DNA of 48,529 bases from Nocardia anaemiae NBRC 100462 (GTDB lineage Bacteria > Actinomycetota > Actinomycetes > Mycobacteriales > Mycobacteriaceae), in contig NZ_BDAZ01000037.1 of the NCBI RefSeq assembly GCF_001612725.1, positions 1 to 48,529 on the forward strand, read 5' to 3'. Of this stretch, positions 24,238 through 33,100 are shown piece after piece. The position numbers were made by a program, and so were the translations under genes. Every line of letters starts with the position of its first letter. Within the stretch, counting starts at the first letter, position 1. The notes beneath the pieces are model-generated. The model worked only from the letters and a program-made list of their open reading frames with translations, ran no database searches and was not told the origin of the DNA.

Positions 24238-24261
24238 TAGGTAGGTGCGATACATCGGTAA
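24238..24261 (+). promoter_or_regulatory. TAGGTAG-type heptad pair before the Clp-N-like gene
   Basis: TAGGTAG (24238-24244), ten bases, then TCGGTAA (24255-24261), the same 17-bp step as the other sites. It lies 77 bp upstream of the leftward Clp-N-like gene, in the 235-bp gap that otherwise holds nothing recognisable. If functional it extends the regulon to this pair. Confidence 0.5.
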
Positions 24262-24396
24262 CTCCCCAGATGATCGCGAACGCCGACAGCGGCGCGACTG
24301 CGCGTCTCACCGACGGGTTGCCTGACCGCGACCACGAGCTGGCAGCGTCGGCGTTTCTGCTGGCCCGCGGCTCAGATAACAATTTTCGTCGCTCGA

Positions 24397-25269
24397 CTAT
24401 TCACTGGCCGGGCGCAGCAGCCACGCGCGCAACGCCGCGGTGACCTCGTCGGGGCGTTCTTCCATGATGAAGTGATTGCCGCCGTCGATGCGGACCAGCG
24501 TGGCGTAGGGGATTCCCGCGGCCAGTTCCTGGGCGGTGCGGAACGGAATGGCCGGGTCGCGGTCGCCCCAGATGACGGTTGTCGGGCAGCTGATGGACCC
24601 CAGTCCGGCAGCCAATTCCGGGCGGATCCGGACGCGATAGCCCGACCAGAAGTGCGCGTTCCAGCGGCGACCCGCCGCCGTGTCCAGTACGGCGAGGTAT
24701 CGGCGCAGCTGTTCGCTGTCGAAGGATCCGTTGCGCACGTACGGCGCGAGACCGACGCGATGCACCCACCGGATGGCCCGCGCGGTGATCAGCGGGCGCA
24801 GCGGTGCGATTCGTGCCAGCACGGTCAGCAGGCCGAACAGCACGTAGTACGGCGGTGTGAAAATGCCCTGGGCCCGCGAATTCAGGATCGCGAAGCGGCG
24901 CACCCGCTCCGGATGACGCTGCACAAACCCCAATCCGAGGAACCCGCCGTAGTCGTGACACGCCATATCGACGCGCTCCAGGCCGAGCGCATCCAACATG
25001 CGGCCGATCCGCTCGACCTCACTGTCGTAGTCACAACTCAGCGCCATATCCCGATCGGAAGCACCCCACCCGAGCCAGTCCGGTGCGATGACCCGCCGCG
25101 ATAGCGCGAGCGGCCCGATCTGGTGCCGCCATGCGGCATGGCTCTCCGGCCAGCCGTGCAGCAGTACCAGCGGATCACCCTGCCCGACATCGACATAGCG
25201 CAACCGCGCGCCGTCGACCGTCACCTCCCGCAGCTCGAAGGTCGATTCCGCCTGCCCATCCAGCTTCAT
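24397..25269 (-). CDS. Epoxide hydrolase/haloalkane dehalogenase-type alpha/beta hydrolase
   Basis: A 290-aa alpha/beta hydrolase: oxyanion loop LLHGWPES, nucleophile motif CHDYGG with Asp in the nucleophile position (as in epoxide hydrolases and haloalkane dehalogenases), GDRDPAIPF and the C-terminal GGNHFIMEERPD histidine. It should form an alkyl-enzyme ester and hydrolyse an epoxide or C-halogen bond; epoxide hydrolase is the commoner activity in this subgroup. ATG 25269 starts the conserved region; the longer frame runs into the divergent AraC gene. The 45-bp gap to that regulator suggests local control. Confidence 0.83.
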   Translation of the reverse strand: MKLDGQAESTFELREVTVDGARLRYVDVGQGDPLVLLHGWPESHAAWRHQIGPLALSRRVIAPDWLGWGASDRDMALSCDYDSEVERIGRMLDALGLERVDMACHDYGGFLGLGFVQRHPERVRRFAILNSRAQGIFTPPYYVLFGLLTVLARIAPLRPLITARAIRWVHRVGLAPYVRNGSFDSEQLRRYLAVLDTAAGRRWNAHFWSGYRVRIRPELAAGLGSISCPTTVIWGDRDPAIPFRTAQELAAGIPYATLVRIDGGNHFIMEERPDEVTAALRAWLLRPASE

Positions 25270-25314
25270 CCCTGATCTCCCGTCTGTCCTGCGAATTTCT
25301 GTATCGTCGCGGAT

Positions 25315-26091
25315 ATGGCGCGGTCGGCACTTCCAGAAACGTGCGCTCCCGAAACGGCGGTGGCCTCCGCCCGGCTCTGGCTGCGCCTCGGACACGCGGT
25401 CTATATCGGGCCCGGGATGCCCCTCGGCGCGCACTCCACCGCGATCGCCGGTCTCGGGGTCGGACTCGACGGCCCGTTCCGGGTTCGGGTCGCCGATGCG
25501 CCGGATATCACCGCCCGCAGCTTCCTGTTTCGCGCGCGGGTCACGCACCACATCCTGGACACCGATGTGCCCAAGCTCTTCTGCTTCTTCGATCCGACGT
25601 CGGAAAATATGGCTCGCTGCCTCGGCGGTATGCGCCGCACCGTCAACGGATACAGCGCCGAGCACCGCAACGAGGAACAGTTGATCGCGATGTGCGCCGA
25701 CCCGGCGCCTGATATCGACCGTCTCCTCGAACTCGCCAGCATCCCGGTGCCGACCATTCGCGATCCGCGCATCGCCGCCGTCGCCACGGCCATCCGCGCC
25801 GACCCGACCAAGCAGCAGCGCGCCGCCGAAAAGGCAAGCGCCGCAGGGCTATCGACCTCCTACTTCCTGCGCACCTTCGCCGAACAGACCGGCACCAGTT
25901 TCCGCCGTTACGTGCAATGGGCGCGGATGCTGCGCGTCGGCAGGGCCTATGCCGCGGGCCACGACCTCACCCGGGCCGCCGTCGACGCGGGCTTCGCGTC
26001 CCCTTCACATTTCAGCGATACCTTCCGCGCCATGTTCGGTCTCACCCCCACCGCATTCCTCACCATCAATGGCGAACTCCACATCGATTGA
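25315..26091 (+). CDS. AraC family transcriptional regulator
   Basis: A 258-aa regulator: an N-terminal cupin-like sensing part with HSTAIAGLGVGLDGPFRVR, then two AraC HTHs, AGLSTSYFLRTFAEQTGTSF and VDAGFASPSHFSDTFRAMFG, with PTAFL following. It is divergent from the epoxide-hydrolase-type gene across 45 bp and probably controls it. The last codon lies one base from the convergent glutamine synthetase. Confidence 0.9.
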   Translation: MARSALPETCAPETAVASARLWLRLGHAVYIGPGMPLGAHSTAIAGLGVGLDGPFRVRVADAPDITARSFLFRARVTHHILDTDVPKLFCFFDPTSENMARCLGGMRRTVNGYSAEHRNEEQLIAMCADPAPDIDRLLELASIPVPTIRDPRIAAVATAIRADPTKQQRAAEKASAAGLSTSYFLRTFAEQTGTSFRRYVQWARMLRVGRAYAAGHDLTRAAVDAGFASPSHFSDTFRAMFGLTPTAFLTINGELHID

Positions 26092-26092
26092 C

Positions 26093-27547
26093 CTATACGT
26101 CGAAATAGAGCTCGAATTCGTAAGGATGCGGGCGGACATTGATTTCGGAGATCTCGGTATCGCGCTTGAGCCGGATCCAGGTTTCGAGTAGATCGTCGGT
26201 GAAGACATTGCCTTCGGTCAGGTAGTCGTTATCGGCTTCCAGGCGGTCGATCACGCTTTCGAGGCTCGGTGGGGTCTGGGTGACCTCGGCGGACTCCTCC
26301 GGGGTGAGTTCGTACAGGTCCTTGTCGATCGGGACGGGCGGTTCGATCTTGCGGCGAATGCCATCCAGACCGGCCATCATCATGGCGGCGAAGGCCAGGT
26401 ACGGATTACCCGAGGAATCGGGGCAGCGGAATTCCAGACGCTTGGCCTTCGGATTCGCGCCGGTGACCGGAATGCGCACGGCCGCTGAGCGATTGCGCTG
26501 ACTGTAGACGAGATTGACCGGGGCCTCGAAGCCGGGAACCAGGCGCTTGTACGAGTTCACGGTCGGATTGGTGAATGCCAGCAACGATGACGCGTGCAGT
26601 AACAGTCCCCCGATATAGTGCCGGGCCAGATCGGACAGTCCCGCGTATCCGGATTCGTCGTAGAACAGCGGTGTGCCGTTCAACCACAGGGACTGGTGCA
26701 CGTGCATACCGGAGCCGTTATCCCCGAACAATGGTTTGGGCATGAAGGTGACGGTCTTGCCCTCGGCCCACGCGGTGTTCTTGATGATGTACTTGTACAG
26801 CTGCAGGTCGTCGGCGGCGGCCAGCAGGGTATTGAATTTGTAGTTGATCTCGGCTTGGCCCGCCGTACCGACCTCGTGATGGCCCTTCTCCAATTCGAAC
26901 CCGGCGTTCTGCAGATTCGTGCACATCCGATCGCGCACATCGACGTCGGCGTCGTACGGCGCCACCGGGAAATAGCCGCCCTTCGGACGCACCTTGTACC
27001 CGCGGTTGATCGTGCCGTCCGGATTGTATTTGACACCGGTGTTCCAGTCGGCGGAGGACGAGTCCACCTCGTAGAAGGCGCCGTTCATCGTGGTGTCGTA
27101 GCGCACCGCCTCGAAAATGTAGAACTCCGCCTCCGGTCCGAAGTAGGCGGTATCGGCGATGCCGGTGCTCTTCAGATACTCCTCGGCCTTGCGCGCGATA
27201 TTGCGCGGATCGCGGCTATAGGCCTCGTGTGTATGCGGATCGTGCACGAAACAGTTCAGATTCAGCGTTTTCGCGGCGCGGAAGGGGTCCAACTTCGCGG
27301 TGCGCAGATCCGGGAGCAGCAACATATCCGATTCGTGGATCGACTGGAATCCGCGCACCGACGAGCCGTCGAAGGCAATCCCGTTGTCGACCAGATCCGC
27401 GCCGAATGCGACGGCCGGTATCGAAAAGTGTTGTTGCACACCGGGGACGTCGCAGAATCGAATGTCGACGTATTCGACTTCCTCGGCGCAGATGTATTCC
27501 AGAATTCCGTCGGTGGTGGCAGTCAAGGCTGCGCGCTCGTCCAACAC
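26093..27547 (-). CDS. glnA: Type I glutamine synthetase
   Basis: A 484-aa class I GS that makes glutamine from glutamate, ammonia and ATP. It shows DIRFCDVPGVQQHFSIP, FDGSSVRGFQSI, the metal and ATP residues in EAEFYIF and NGSGMHVHQSLW, and the C-terminal RPHPYEFELYFDV. KDLYELTPEE matches the adenylylation-site region with its Tyr, so GlnE-type control is possible. The start is a GTG at 27547 with GAGGAG 7 bp upstream; the longer frame is unlikely. It is divergent from a PucR-type regulator. Sequence is of the GlnA1 type, but whether this is the main copy or a paralogue cannot be told from one window. Confidence 0.94.
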   Translation of the reverse strand: MLDERAALTATTDGILEYICAEEVEYVDIRFCDVPGVQQHFSIPAVAFGADLVDNGIAFDGSSVRGFQSIHESDMLLLPDLRTAKLDPFRAAKTLNLNCFVHDPHTHEAYSRDPRNIARKAEEYLKSTGIADTAYFGPEAEFYIFEAVRYDTTMNGAFYEVDSSSADWNTGVKYNPDGTINRGYKVRPKGGYFPVAPYDADVDVRDRMCTNLQNAGFELEKGHHEVGTAGQAEINYKFNTLLAAADDLQLYKYIIKNTAWAEGKTVTFMPKPLFGDNGSGMHVHQSLWLNGTPLFYDESGYAGLSDLARHYIGGLLLHASSLLAFTNPTVNSYKRLVPGFEAPVNLVYSQRNRSAAVRIPVTGANPKAKRLEFRCPDSSGNPYLAFAAMMMAGLDGIRRKIEPPVPIDKDLYELTPEESAEVTQTPPSLESVIDRLEADNDYLTEGNVFTDDLLETWIRLKRDTEISEINVRPHPYEFELYFDV

Positions 27548-27779
27548 GGCTTGCTCCTCGCTTTCGCGGCGCAGGTCTATCCGCGGCTGGCGAGGCGACC
27601 GTCCCCTGACCACCGGACCCCGCCGATGGAGTCACGGCAGCTTCCGCTCGCCGAGTCTCACGATACGACTTCGACATCAATGGCGGACCCGAATCCGGGC
27701 GAGAACCCGACGTATCCGGACATGGTCGCGCTGCGCACCATGAAGAGTGCGCACCTTCGCGCGGCGCAACCGGCGCACC

Positions 27780-29042
27780 GTGACCACGATCGCCGAATTC
27801 GCGAAGAATCCGGAGGTCTTGGCCGCAATCGAGCAAGGTGCGGCCGCCGCCAATGGCAAACTCTCCCGGGTGACGCCAACGCGGACCCGGGTCGTCGAAG
27901 ATCTGCACCGAAGAGCCGCATCGCTGGTCGACGGCTTCTACCGGAGCCTGCCGCCGTACACGCGGATACCGCAGTCACTGGTGGAAACCGATTTCGCGCG
28001 CGGCACGAAACTCAATGTCGACCTGTTCTTCGAATATCTGCGCCGCGGTACCGACCCCTCCGAAGAGGACACCAGAGAGCTCGTCGAGCTGGCCATGGAC
28101 CGCCTCCGCGACGGCACGCCACTGCCCGAGGTGCTGGACCGATATCGGCTCGGCTCGGCCTTCCTCTGGGAGCGGCTGCGCGAATCGGCCACCGCCGCCG
28201 AGCAGGAGCTGCTGCTCGACGCCTCGCTGGTACTGCTGAAGTACATCACGCTGGTCATGACCCGCATCGCGGGCGCGGCCACCCAGCGCTCCCACGATCC
28301 GCGCTGGGAACTGCTGGAACGTCGTCGCGGCATCGCCGACGCGCTGCTCACCGGGCGCGATCCGGTGGAGTGGGCCAATGATCCGGTCATTCCGGTCACG
28401 GACGCGTTCCTCGTCGCGGTATTTCGCCTGTGCGGCACCCGCGGCGGGCACCCATCGGCGCTGCGGCACCGGGTCGAGGCGATTGCGGGCGTCTTCCTGC
28501 GACTGGACGCGGGCGGGTGGACCGCATTGATCCCGCTGCAACCCGGCGACGATGGTGCGGCCGCGATCACCGGTCTCACCGCGCGACTACCGGCACAGCA
28601 ACCCGACCAGGCGCCGCCCTACTGGATCGGTGTCGGTGCGGCGACGAGCAGGACGGAGATCCCGACGATCTTCGCCGAGGCGCGGGTGCTGGCCGAACTG
28701 GGCCGGTGCCTGACACGCCGCGAAATTCTGTGTCGCAGAACGGATTTGCAATTCGAATACACGGTGGGGGTCAGCGATGCGGCGCGGCCCGGACTGGCCT
28801 CGGTACTCGCGCCTCTCGATACGCAGCCGATGCTCGCGGAAACCCTCGAGGTGTTCGTCGACAGCGGTTTCAACCAATTGGCGACGGCGCGCCAGCTCAA
28901 CGTGCATCGAAATACGGTCACCTATCGCCTGTCCCGCGTACACGAACTCACCGGCCTCGACCCGCATCGTCCTGCCGATGCCATGACCCTGTCCGCGGCC
29001 CGACTCGCCCGCCGTCTCGAATCCGCCGCCTTCGCACCCTGA
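27780..29042 (+). CDS. PucR/CdaR-type transcriptional regulator
   Basis: A 420-aa regulator. The N-terminal helical half (EDLHRRAASLVDGFYRSLPP, LGSAFLWERLRESATAAEQE) is like the RsbT-type or PucR sensor region. A GGDEF-like middle part follows, and the C terminus is the PucR HTH, LATARQLNVHRNTVTYRLSR with GLDPHRPADAMTL. Members respond to purine, amino-acid or nitrogen-related signals. Divergence from glutamine synthetase (232 bp between starts) suggests a nitrogen-linked target. GTG 27780 was chosen; GTG 27747 is an alternative. No operator could be picked out in the gap. Confidence 0.85.
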   Translation: MTTIAEFAKNPEVLAAIEQGAAAANGKLSRVTPTRTRVVEDLHRRAASLVDGFYRSLPPYTRIPQSLVETDFARGTKLNVDLFFEYLRRGTDPSEEDTRELVELAMDRLRDGTPLPEVLDRYRLGSAFLWERLRESATAAEQELLLDASLVLLKYITLVMTRIAGAATQRSHDPRWELLERRRGIADALLTGRDPVEWANDPVIPVTDAFLVAVFRLCGTRGGHPSALRHRVEAIAGVFLRLDAGGWTALIPLQPGDDGAAAITGLTARLPAQQPDQAPPYWIGVGAATSRTEIPTIFAEARVLAELGRCLTRREILCRRTDLQFEYTVGVSDAARPGLASVLAPLDTQPMLAETLEVFVDSGFNQLATARQLNVHRNTVTYRLSRVHELTGLDPHRPADAMTLSAARLARRLESAAFAP

Positions 29043-29139
29043 CCGCGTCGCTGTCGACCCGCTGGCCATCATTGGTCTGTGGTCATATGGGCAAGCCTGG
29101 TCGACAGTGCCCGGAATGATTTGAACGATTCGGCTGGAG

Positions 29140-29961
29140 CTAGGGTGCGTCGCCGAGATCCCAATCGACGCGGCGATTCAGCGCCGAGGGTGGCAGTCCG
29201 AAGGTGCGGCGGCAGGTGCGGGTCAGGTGGGAACTATCGGCGAAACCGGCGGCGTGGGCGGCGGCGGTGAGATCGTCGCCGGAGCGGACGCGGGTGATCG
29301 CCACATGTAGTCGGAGCCAGAGAATATAGGGCCGCAACGGAATTCCGACCTGCTCGGTGAACAGATGGGTCAGTCGGGTCGCCGAAATGCCGACCCGGCG
29401 CGCGACATCCGCGCCGCGGATCGGTCCGTCGCCGACGATGGACGGCAGCAAGCGCAGCACCTCGGTCACCGCGTCGTGACGCTCGTCCTCGATGTTGTGC
29501 GAATTGTCGCGTTCGAGATCGTCGACGACCTCGGCGACCAGTTCGGCGAGTGGTTCCCGCTCCGGATCGATGGGCAGGGAATGTTCGCAGTCGGCCCACC
29601 CGTAGGTGTGGGCTCTGCGGTCGGCGGCCGCGCCCGCGACGGATTCCGGATCGAGGTAGATCGCAGTACCGCGCTCTGCGCCGGTGGCAATGCGATGCGG
29701 TGCGTCGGCGGGCACGATGACATGTGTCCCGCGATGCCGAATCCCGCTCGCATCCACCACAACCACCGGCGTAGTCGCGGAGACCACCCGGACGGCGTGA
29801 TGGGCGTGCAATGCGGTGGGGCCGATGCTTCCGCCGAAGGCGAGTACGCCCGCGCGCAGCAATGCCGTTCCCTCCCAAGGCAATTCACCGGGCGACCCGG
29901 AGACATAGTGCACGGAACGGGGCGAGGTGGATGCCCCGTCGGTAACCAGAGCCTTCATCAT
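29140..29961 (-). CDS. AraC family regulator with cupin sensor
   Basis: A 273-aa protein: a cupin-like N-terminal half (GPTALHAHHAVRVVSATTPV, HRGTHVIVPADAPHRI) and a C-terminal AraC domain, RRVGISATRLTHLFTEQVGI and AAGFADSSHLTRTCRRTFG followed by PPSAL. It is convergent with the PucR gene, leaving a 97-bp gap without an obvious terminator. Its targets are not evident; it has no metabolic neighbour in its own orientation. Confidence 0.9.
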   Translation of the reverse strand: MMKALVTDGASTSPRSVHYVSGSPGELPWEGTALLRAGVLAFGGSIGPTALHAHHAVRVVSATTPVVVVDASGIRHRGTHVIVPADAPHRIATGAERGTAIYLDPESVAGAAADRRAHTYGWADCEHSLPIDPEREPLAELVAEVVDDLERDNSHNIEDERHDAVTEVLRLLPSIVGDGPIRGADVARRVGISATRLTHLFTEQVGIPLRPYILWLRLHVAITRVRSGDDLTAAAHAAGFADSSHLTRTCRRTFGLPPSALNRRVDWDLGDAP

Positions 29962-30126
29962 CGGATGCTCCCGGGTGACTGCGAATCCCGAATCGGATCC
30001 CTCACGGAGACTATCCCGGCCGCACGGCCGCTGTCAGGGTAACAGTGACGCGATCGAGGAACTCGGTGATCAAGGGACGAGCGATGGTGTCCGGCAATCG
30101 GGTGCCGTCATCGGTATGCTCTTGGC

Positions 30127-30426
30127 ATGTTCTCGCGGGTACATCTGCTGGCGATTGCGGTCTTCGCACTCGTCGTACCCGCCCTCGCCCTGGTCGCGGC
30201 ACCGTCGAATGAACCGGCGGCACTGGCCGTTTTCGGTGTCATCGCGGCGTCGCTGACCTTGACGCTGCTCGCGCTGCAGAGCACACAACATCTGCCGATC
30301 GCGCTGGCCCACTCGGGTCCGCCGCCCTCGGCGCAGCGGCGCCGCCGGGGTTCCTTCCTGCGGCAGAGCAATCCGGATACCGCCGGACGTCCGCGCCCTC
30401 GAGCACCCGGATCGGTCACCGCCTAG
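30127..30426 (+). CDS. Small two-helix membrane protein next to YidC (DUF6412-like)
   Basis: A 99-aa protein with two hydrophobic helices (about 5-26 and 32-52) and a basic Pro/Arg-rich C-terminal tail (PSAQRRRRGSFLRQ). Small proteins of this shape precede YidC-type insertase genes in actinobacteria and are listed as DUF6412; I assign it by form and position. It starts 88 bp before the insertase and is probably co-transcribed with it. It may aid or regulate insertion, which is inference. Confidence 0.72.
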   Translation: MFSRVHLLAIAVFALVVPALALVAAPSNEPAALAVFGVIAASLTLTLLALQSTQHLPIALAHSGPPPSAQRRRRGSFLRQSNPDTAGRPRPRAPGSVTA

Positions 30427-30514
30427 CGATCACTCGCCGCCTGGTTTCCAGGCGATTCGGTTGACCATTCCCATCGACGTGCGTGTACGCACGTTTGCAC
30501 AGTGAGGTGCTCTC

Positions 30515-31396
30515 ATGCTCGACTTCATCTATTACCCGGTATCCGCCATTCTCTGGTTGTGGCACACCGCCTTTGCCGCCGTCCTCGGCCCCGCGAGCGG
30601 ACTCGCGTGGGTGGTCGCGGTCATATTTCTCGTGATCACTCTCCGCGCCGCGCTATTGCTGCCATTCCTGAAACAGGCGCGCGCCCAAGCGGTGATGCAG
30701 CGACTGCAACCGCGCGTCAAAGCCCTACGGCAGAAGTACAAAGACGATCCGGTTCGCAGGAATACCGAAATGCAGCAGTTGTACAAGGACAACGGCGTCA
30801 ATCTCTTCGCCAGCCTGATTCCGATGATCGCCCAGGTCTTCGTGTTCGTCGGACTGTTCCATGTGCTGCGTTCGTTCGACCGCACCGGGACCTTCGATTA
30901 CCTGCCGTTAGGGCGCACCGCGCCTATGACGGCCGAACAGAATGCCGCGACCGCGAATTATCTGTTCGGCCCGGGCGATGTGCAGTCCTTCCTGCATGCC
31001 GAACTGTTCGGGGCACCGCTGTCGGCAACGCTGGCCGGGGCGGGCGAACTGCTCTCGACCGTGGCGCTCGTCGCGCTGCCGCTCATGCTGATCGCCGCGG
31101 TCGCAACGCATTTCACGGCGCGCGCGGCACTGGATCGGCAGACCGGGACGACGACGCAATTGCCCTTCATGCGCACACTCAGCCTGTGGGTCTTCCCGGC
31201 GACCGCGGTTCTCGGCGGCGCATTACTGCCGGTGGCGATCCTGCTGTACTTCGTCACGAACAATGCCTGGACCCTCGCGCAACAGCATTTCGTCTACCGC
31301 CGCCTCGATGTCGAAACAGCAACCGAGGCAAGGCGTGTCGCCGCTGCCCGGGCCGACGCCGCCCCCAAACCCGGCGTGAAACCGAAGCGACGGTAA
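30515..31396 (+). CDS. yidC: YidC/Oxa1-type membrane insertase (accessory paralogue)
   Basis: A 293-aa membrane protein: MLDFIYYPVSAILWLWH, a conserved basic cytoplasmic stretch LLPFLKQARAQAVMQRLQPR, then YKDDPVRRNTEMQQLYKDNG, and VNLFASLIPMIAQVFVF, hallmarks of the YidC/Oxa1 fold. The C terminus is basic. It inserts and folds membrane proteins, alone or with SecYEG. The shortness and the surroundings (no rnpA, rpmH or jag nearby) suggest a second, specialised copy rather than the housekeeping YidC. Confidence 0.9.
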   Translation: MLDFIYYPVSAILWLWHTAFAAVLGPASGLAWVVAVIFLVITLRAALLLPFLKQARAQAVMQRLQPRVKALRQKYKDDPVRRNTEMQQLYKDNGVNLFASLIPMIAQVFVFVGLFHVLRSFDRTGTFDYLPLGRTAPMTAEQNAATANYLFGPGDVQSFLHAELFGAPLSATLAGAGELLSTVALVALPLMLIAAVATHFTARAALDRQTGTTTQLPFMRTLSLWVFPATAVLGGALLPVAILLYFVTNNAWTLAQQHFVYRRLDVETATEARRVAAARADAAPKPGVKPKRR

Positions 31397-31698
31397 ATCA
31401 TTCGCGCACGCCAGCCGCGAACTCTATGGTGGTTCCAGGTCGAGTCAAGGGGCGCAGCGGAATCTCCGCAGCCGCGTTCCCCGTGTCGGGCTCGGTCTCG
31501 CACCTGGTGAAGGGCTCCAAGCCTGGATGGGTTCGATTCCCGACGCGATGGCACCCGGTTCCGGCCGGATACGGCAAACGGCTCTGCGGGCTCCGCGGCT
31601 ACTGCCGCGGGACGCCCCCGCCGCGACCCCGTGACCGGAACCGGGTGACATCCGAAACCACAAGGCAGCCAACGACACAGGCACGGGAGGAGTGAAAC
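31397..31698. other. Intergenic region without a recognised gene
   Basis: 302 bp between the insertase and SPFH genes. It contains GGGTTCGATTCCC at about 31527-31540, which resembles a tRNA T-arm, but no matching acceptor, D or anticodon arms were found. A good ribosome-binding site, GGGAGGAG, at 31685-31692 belongs to the SPFH gene. Confidence 0.5.
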
Positions 31699-32349
31699 AT
31701 GTACACGACGGTCATGGAGTGGCAGCGCACGCTGCTGTACCGCGACGGCACACTCGAGCGAGTGCTCGAACCCGGACGCCACCGCTTCGACGCCAAGCGC
31801 TGCACGCTGATCGTCGTCGACATGCGGCCCCGACTGCTGAATGTCAGCGGTCAGGAACTGCTCACCCGCGATGGGCTGTCGCTGCGGGTCAGCTACGCAC
31901 TGAACTGGCAGGTCACCGATCCCGAGGCATTCACCACCGGTGCGCAGTACCCGGAAAGCGTGCTGTACGCGGCGGTGCAGGACGCCGCACGCCGGGCAGT
32001 CGCCAGCCATTCCCTCGACGAACTCATCACCGACCGCACGCTGCTCGTCGGCGATATGGCCGAAATCGCCACGGCTGTAGCGGGTCTCGGCATCCGCGTC
32101 GACACACTGAACGCCCGCGACCTGATGCTGCCCGGCGAACTGCGCAGGGCCGCACTGGAAACCGTGCTCGCCAAGGAACGCGGCCGGGCCGAGCTCGAAC
32201 GGGCCCGCGCGGAAGCCGCGGCGCTACGGTCGCTGGCCAATACCGCGCGGCTGCTCGAGGAACACCCGGCACTGCTGCGGCTGCGCACTCTGCAGGTCGC
32301 GACCGCCCCGGGCACGCAGGTAGTGCTCGACCCACGAGAACGCGCATGA
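31699..32349 (+). CDS. SPFH/slipin (band 7) domain protein
   Basis: A 216-aa SPFH protein: WQRTLLYRDGTLERVLEPGR, LTRDGLSLRVSYALNWQVTD and the long helix AKERGRAELERARAEAAAL. The usual N-terminal membrane hairpin is missing, so it starts directly with the SPFH core. Family members build membrane-associated ring scaffolds that organise microdomains or regulate proteases. GGGAGGAG lies 6 bp before the ATG. A 17-bp-stem hairpin begins immediately after the stop. The link to the insertase upstream is suggestive only. Confidence 0.82.
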   Translation: MYTTVMEWQRTLLYRDGTLERVLEPGRHRFDAKRCTLIVVDMRPRLLNVSGQELLTRDGLSLRVSYALNWQVTDPEAFTTGAQYPESVLYAAVQDAARRAVASHSLDELITDRTLLVGDMAEIATAVAGLGIRVDTLNARDLMLPGELRRAALETVLAKERGRAELERARAEAAALRSLANTARLLEEHPALLRLRTLQVATAPGTQVVLDPRERA

Positions 32350-32387
32350 GCTGAAACCCCTTGTCCACGCGGACAAGGGGTTTCAGC
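32350..32387. terminator. Perfect 17-bp hairpin, bidirectional terminator, copy 1 of a repeat
   Basis: GCTGAAACCCCTTGTCC, loop ACGC, GGACAAGGGGTTTCAGC, starting right after the SPFH stop and 16 bp from the convergent hemerythrin stop. A near copy, including the last SPFH codons, lies at 42962-43013. Confidence 0.85.
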
Positions 32388-32402
32388 GCTCTGCGCGAAG
32401 AT

Positions 32403-33077
32403 CTATTCGGGATCTGTCCCATAGATCGAGCGGTACTCCTTGGCGAAGGCGCGGCGGCCGAGCAAGCGCCAGGCGAGTCTGGCGGCGAACGGCATGTCGG
32501 CGAGAAACTTGCGGCGTTCGGCGTGCGGTACCCCCTGCAGGATGAAGCCAAGGAATACCAATTGCCGGTCCTTCGGCACGGCGGCGCGTCCCCGTTCGCC
32601 GAGCGCCGCCCATTCGCGGGCGGTCATGACACGTTCGGCGAGCGGCAGGATGATTGCCTCCTCCTCGGCCATATGCTGGTCGAGAGCGGCGGCGAGCGAT
32701 GTCAGCGTGACGGCGAGATGCTCGCGCACCTCGGTATGCGCCGTGGCCGCGAATTCCTCGGCCTGCCGATCCGCGCGGGCCATCAGTTCGGCGATTCGCT
32801 CATGCTGTTCCTCCATCCGCAGAATCAGTGCGCCATCGGTCTTCGCCCGGTCGAGCAGCAGTGGCCACATCAGCTCGTCCTCGGCGGAGTGGTGGTGATG
32901 CAGGCCGGTATCGAGTTCGGTGAGGAACTCGACGATGCGGCGCGCGCGGGCGGTGTCACCATCGGCGACACCGCCGACGAGGCCGGGCAGCGCGTCGAAA
33001 TGGCGGCGGAAGGCGCGGTGTACGAGCACCATGTCAGTGGTATCGGGGCATTCGGTGGTCCGGGTCGCGGTGTTCAT
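32403..33077 (-). CDS. Hemerythrin-domain protein
   Basis: A 224-aa protein with a hemerythrin HHE cation-binding domain: VLVHRAFRRHFDALP, TGLHHHHSAEDELMWPLLL, EEQHERIAELM and LDQHMAEEEAIILPL supply the His/Glu ligands of a diiron site. The C-terminal 70 residues (FLGFILQGVPHAERRKFLAD) are an extension common in actinobacterial members. It is likely an O2, NO or redox sensor or scavenger. ATG 33077 has AGGA upstream. It is divergent from the SARP gene across 56 bp that contain three 11-bp-spaced CTTG repeats. Confidence 0.88.
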   Translation of the reverse strand: MNTATRTTECPDTTDMVLVHRAFRRHFDALPGLVGGVADGDTARARRIVEFLTELDTGLHHHHSAEDELMWPLLLDRAKTDGALILRMEEQHERIAELMARADRQAEEFAATAHTEVREHLAVTLTSLAAALDQHMAEEEAIILPLAERVMTAREWAALGERGRAAVPKDRQLVFLGFILQGVPHAERRKFLADMPFAARLAWRLLGRRAFAKEYRSIYGTDPE

Positions 33078-33100
33078 GGTCCTCACTGTGTGTCGATCCG

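Noticed and set aside
26618..28381. Long plus-strand open frame (587 codons) opposite glutamine synthetase
   Set aside because: It is antisense to a highly conserved glnA and its product has no recognisable family.
31445..31560. Possible tRNA, from a GGGTTCGATTCCC T-arm-like segment
   Set aside because: No acceptor, D or anticodon stems could be paired around it, and the T-stem itself pairs only three to four bases.
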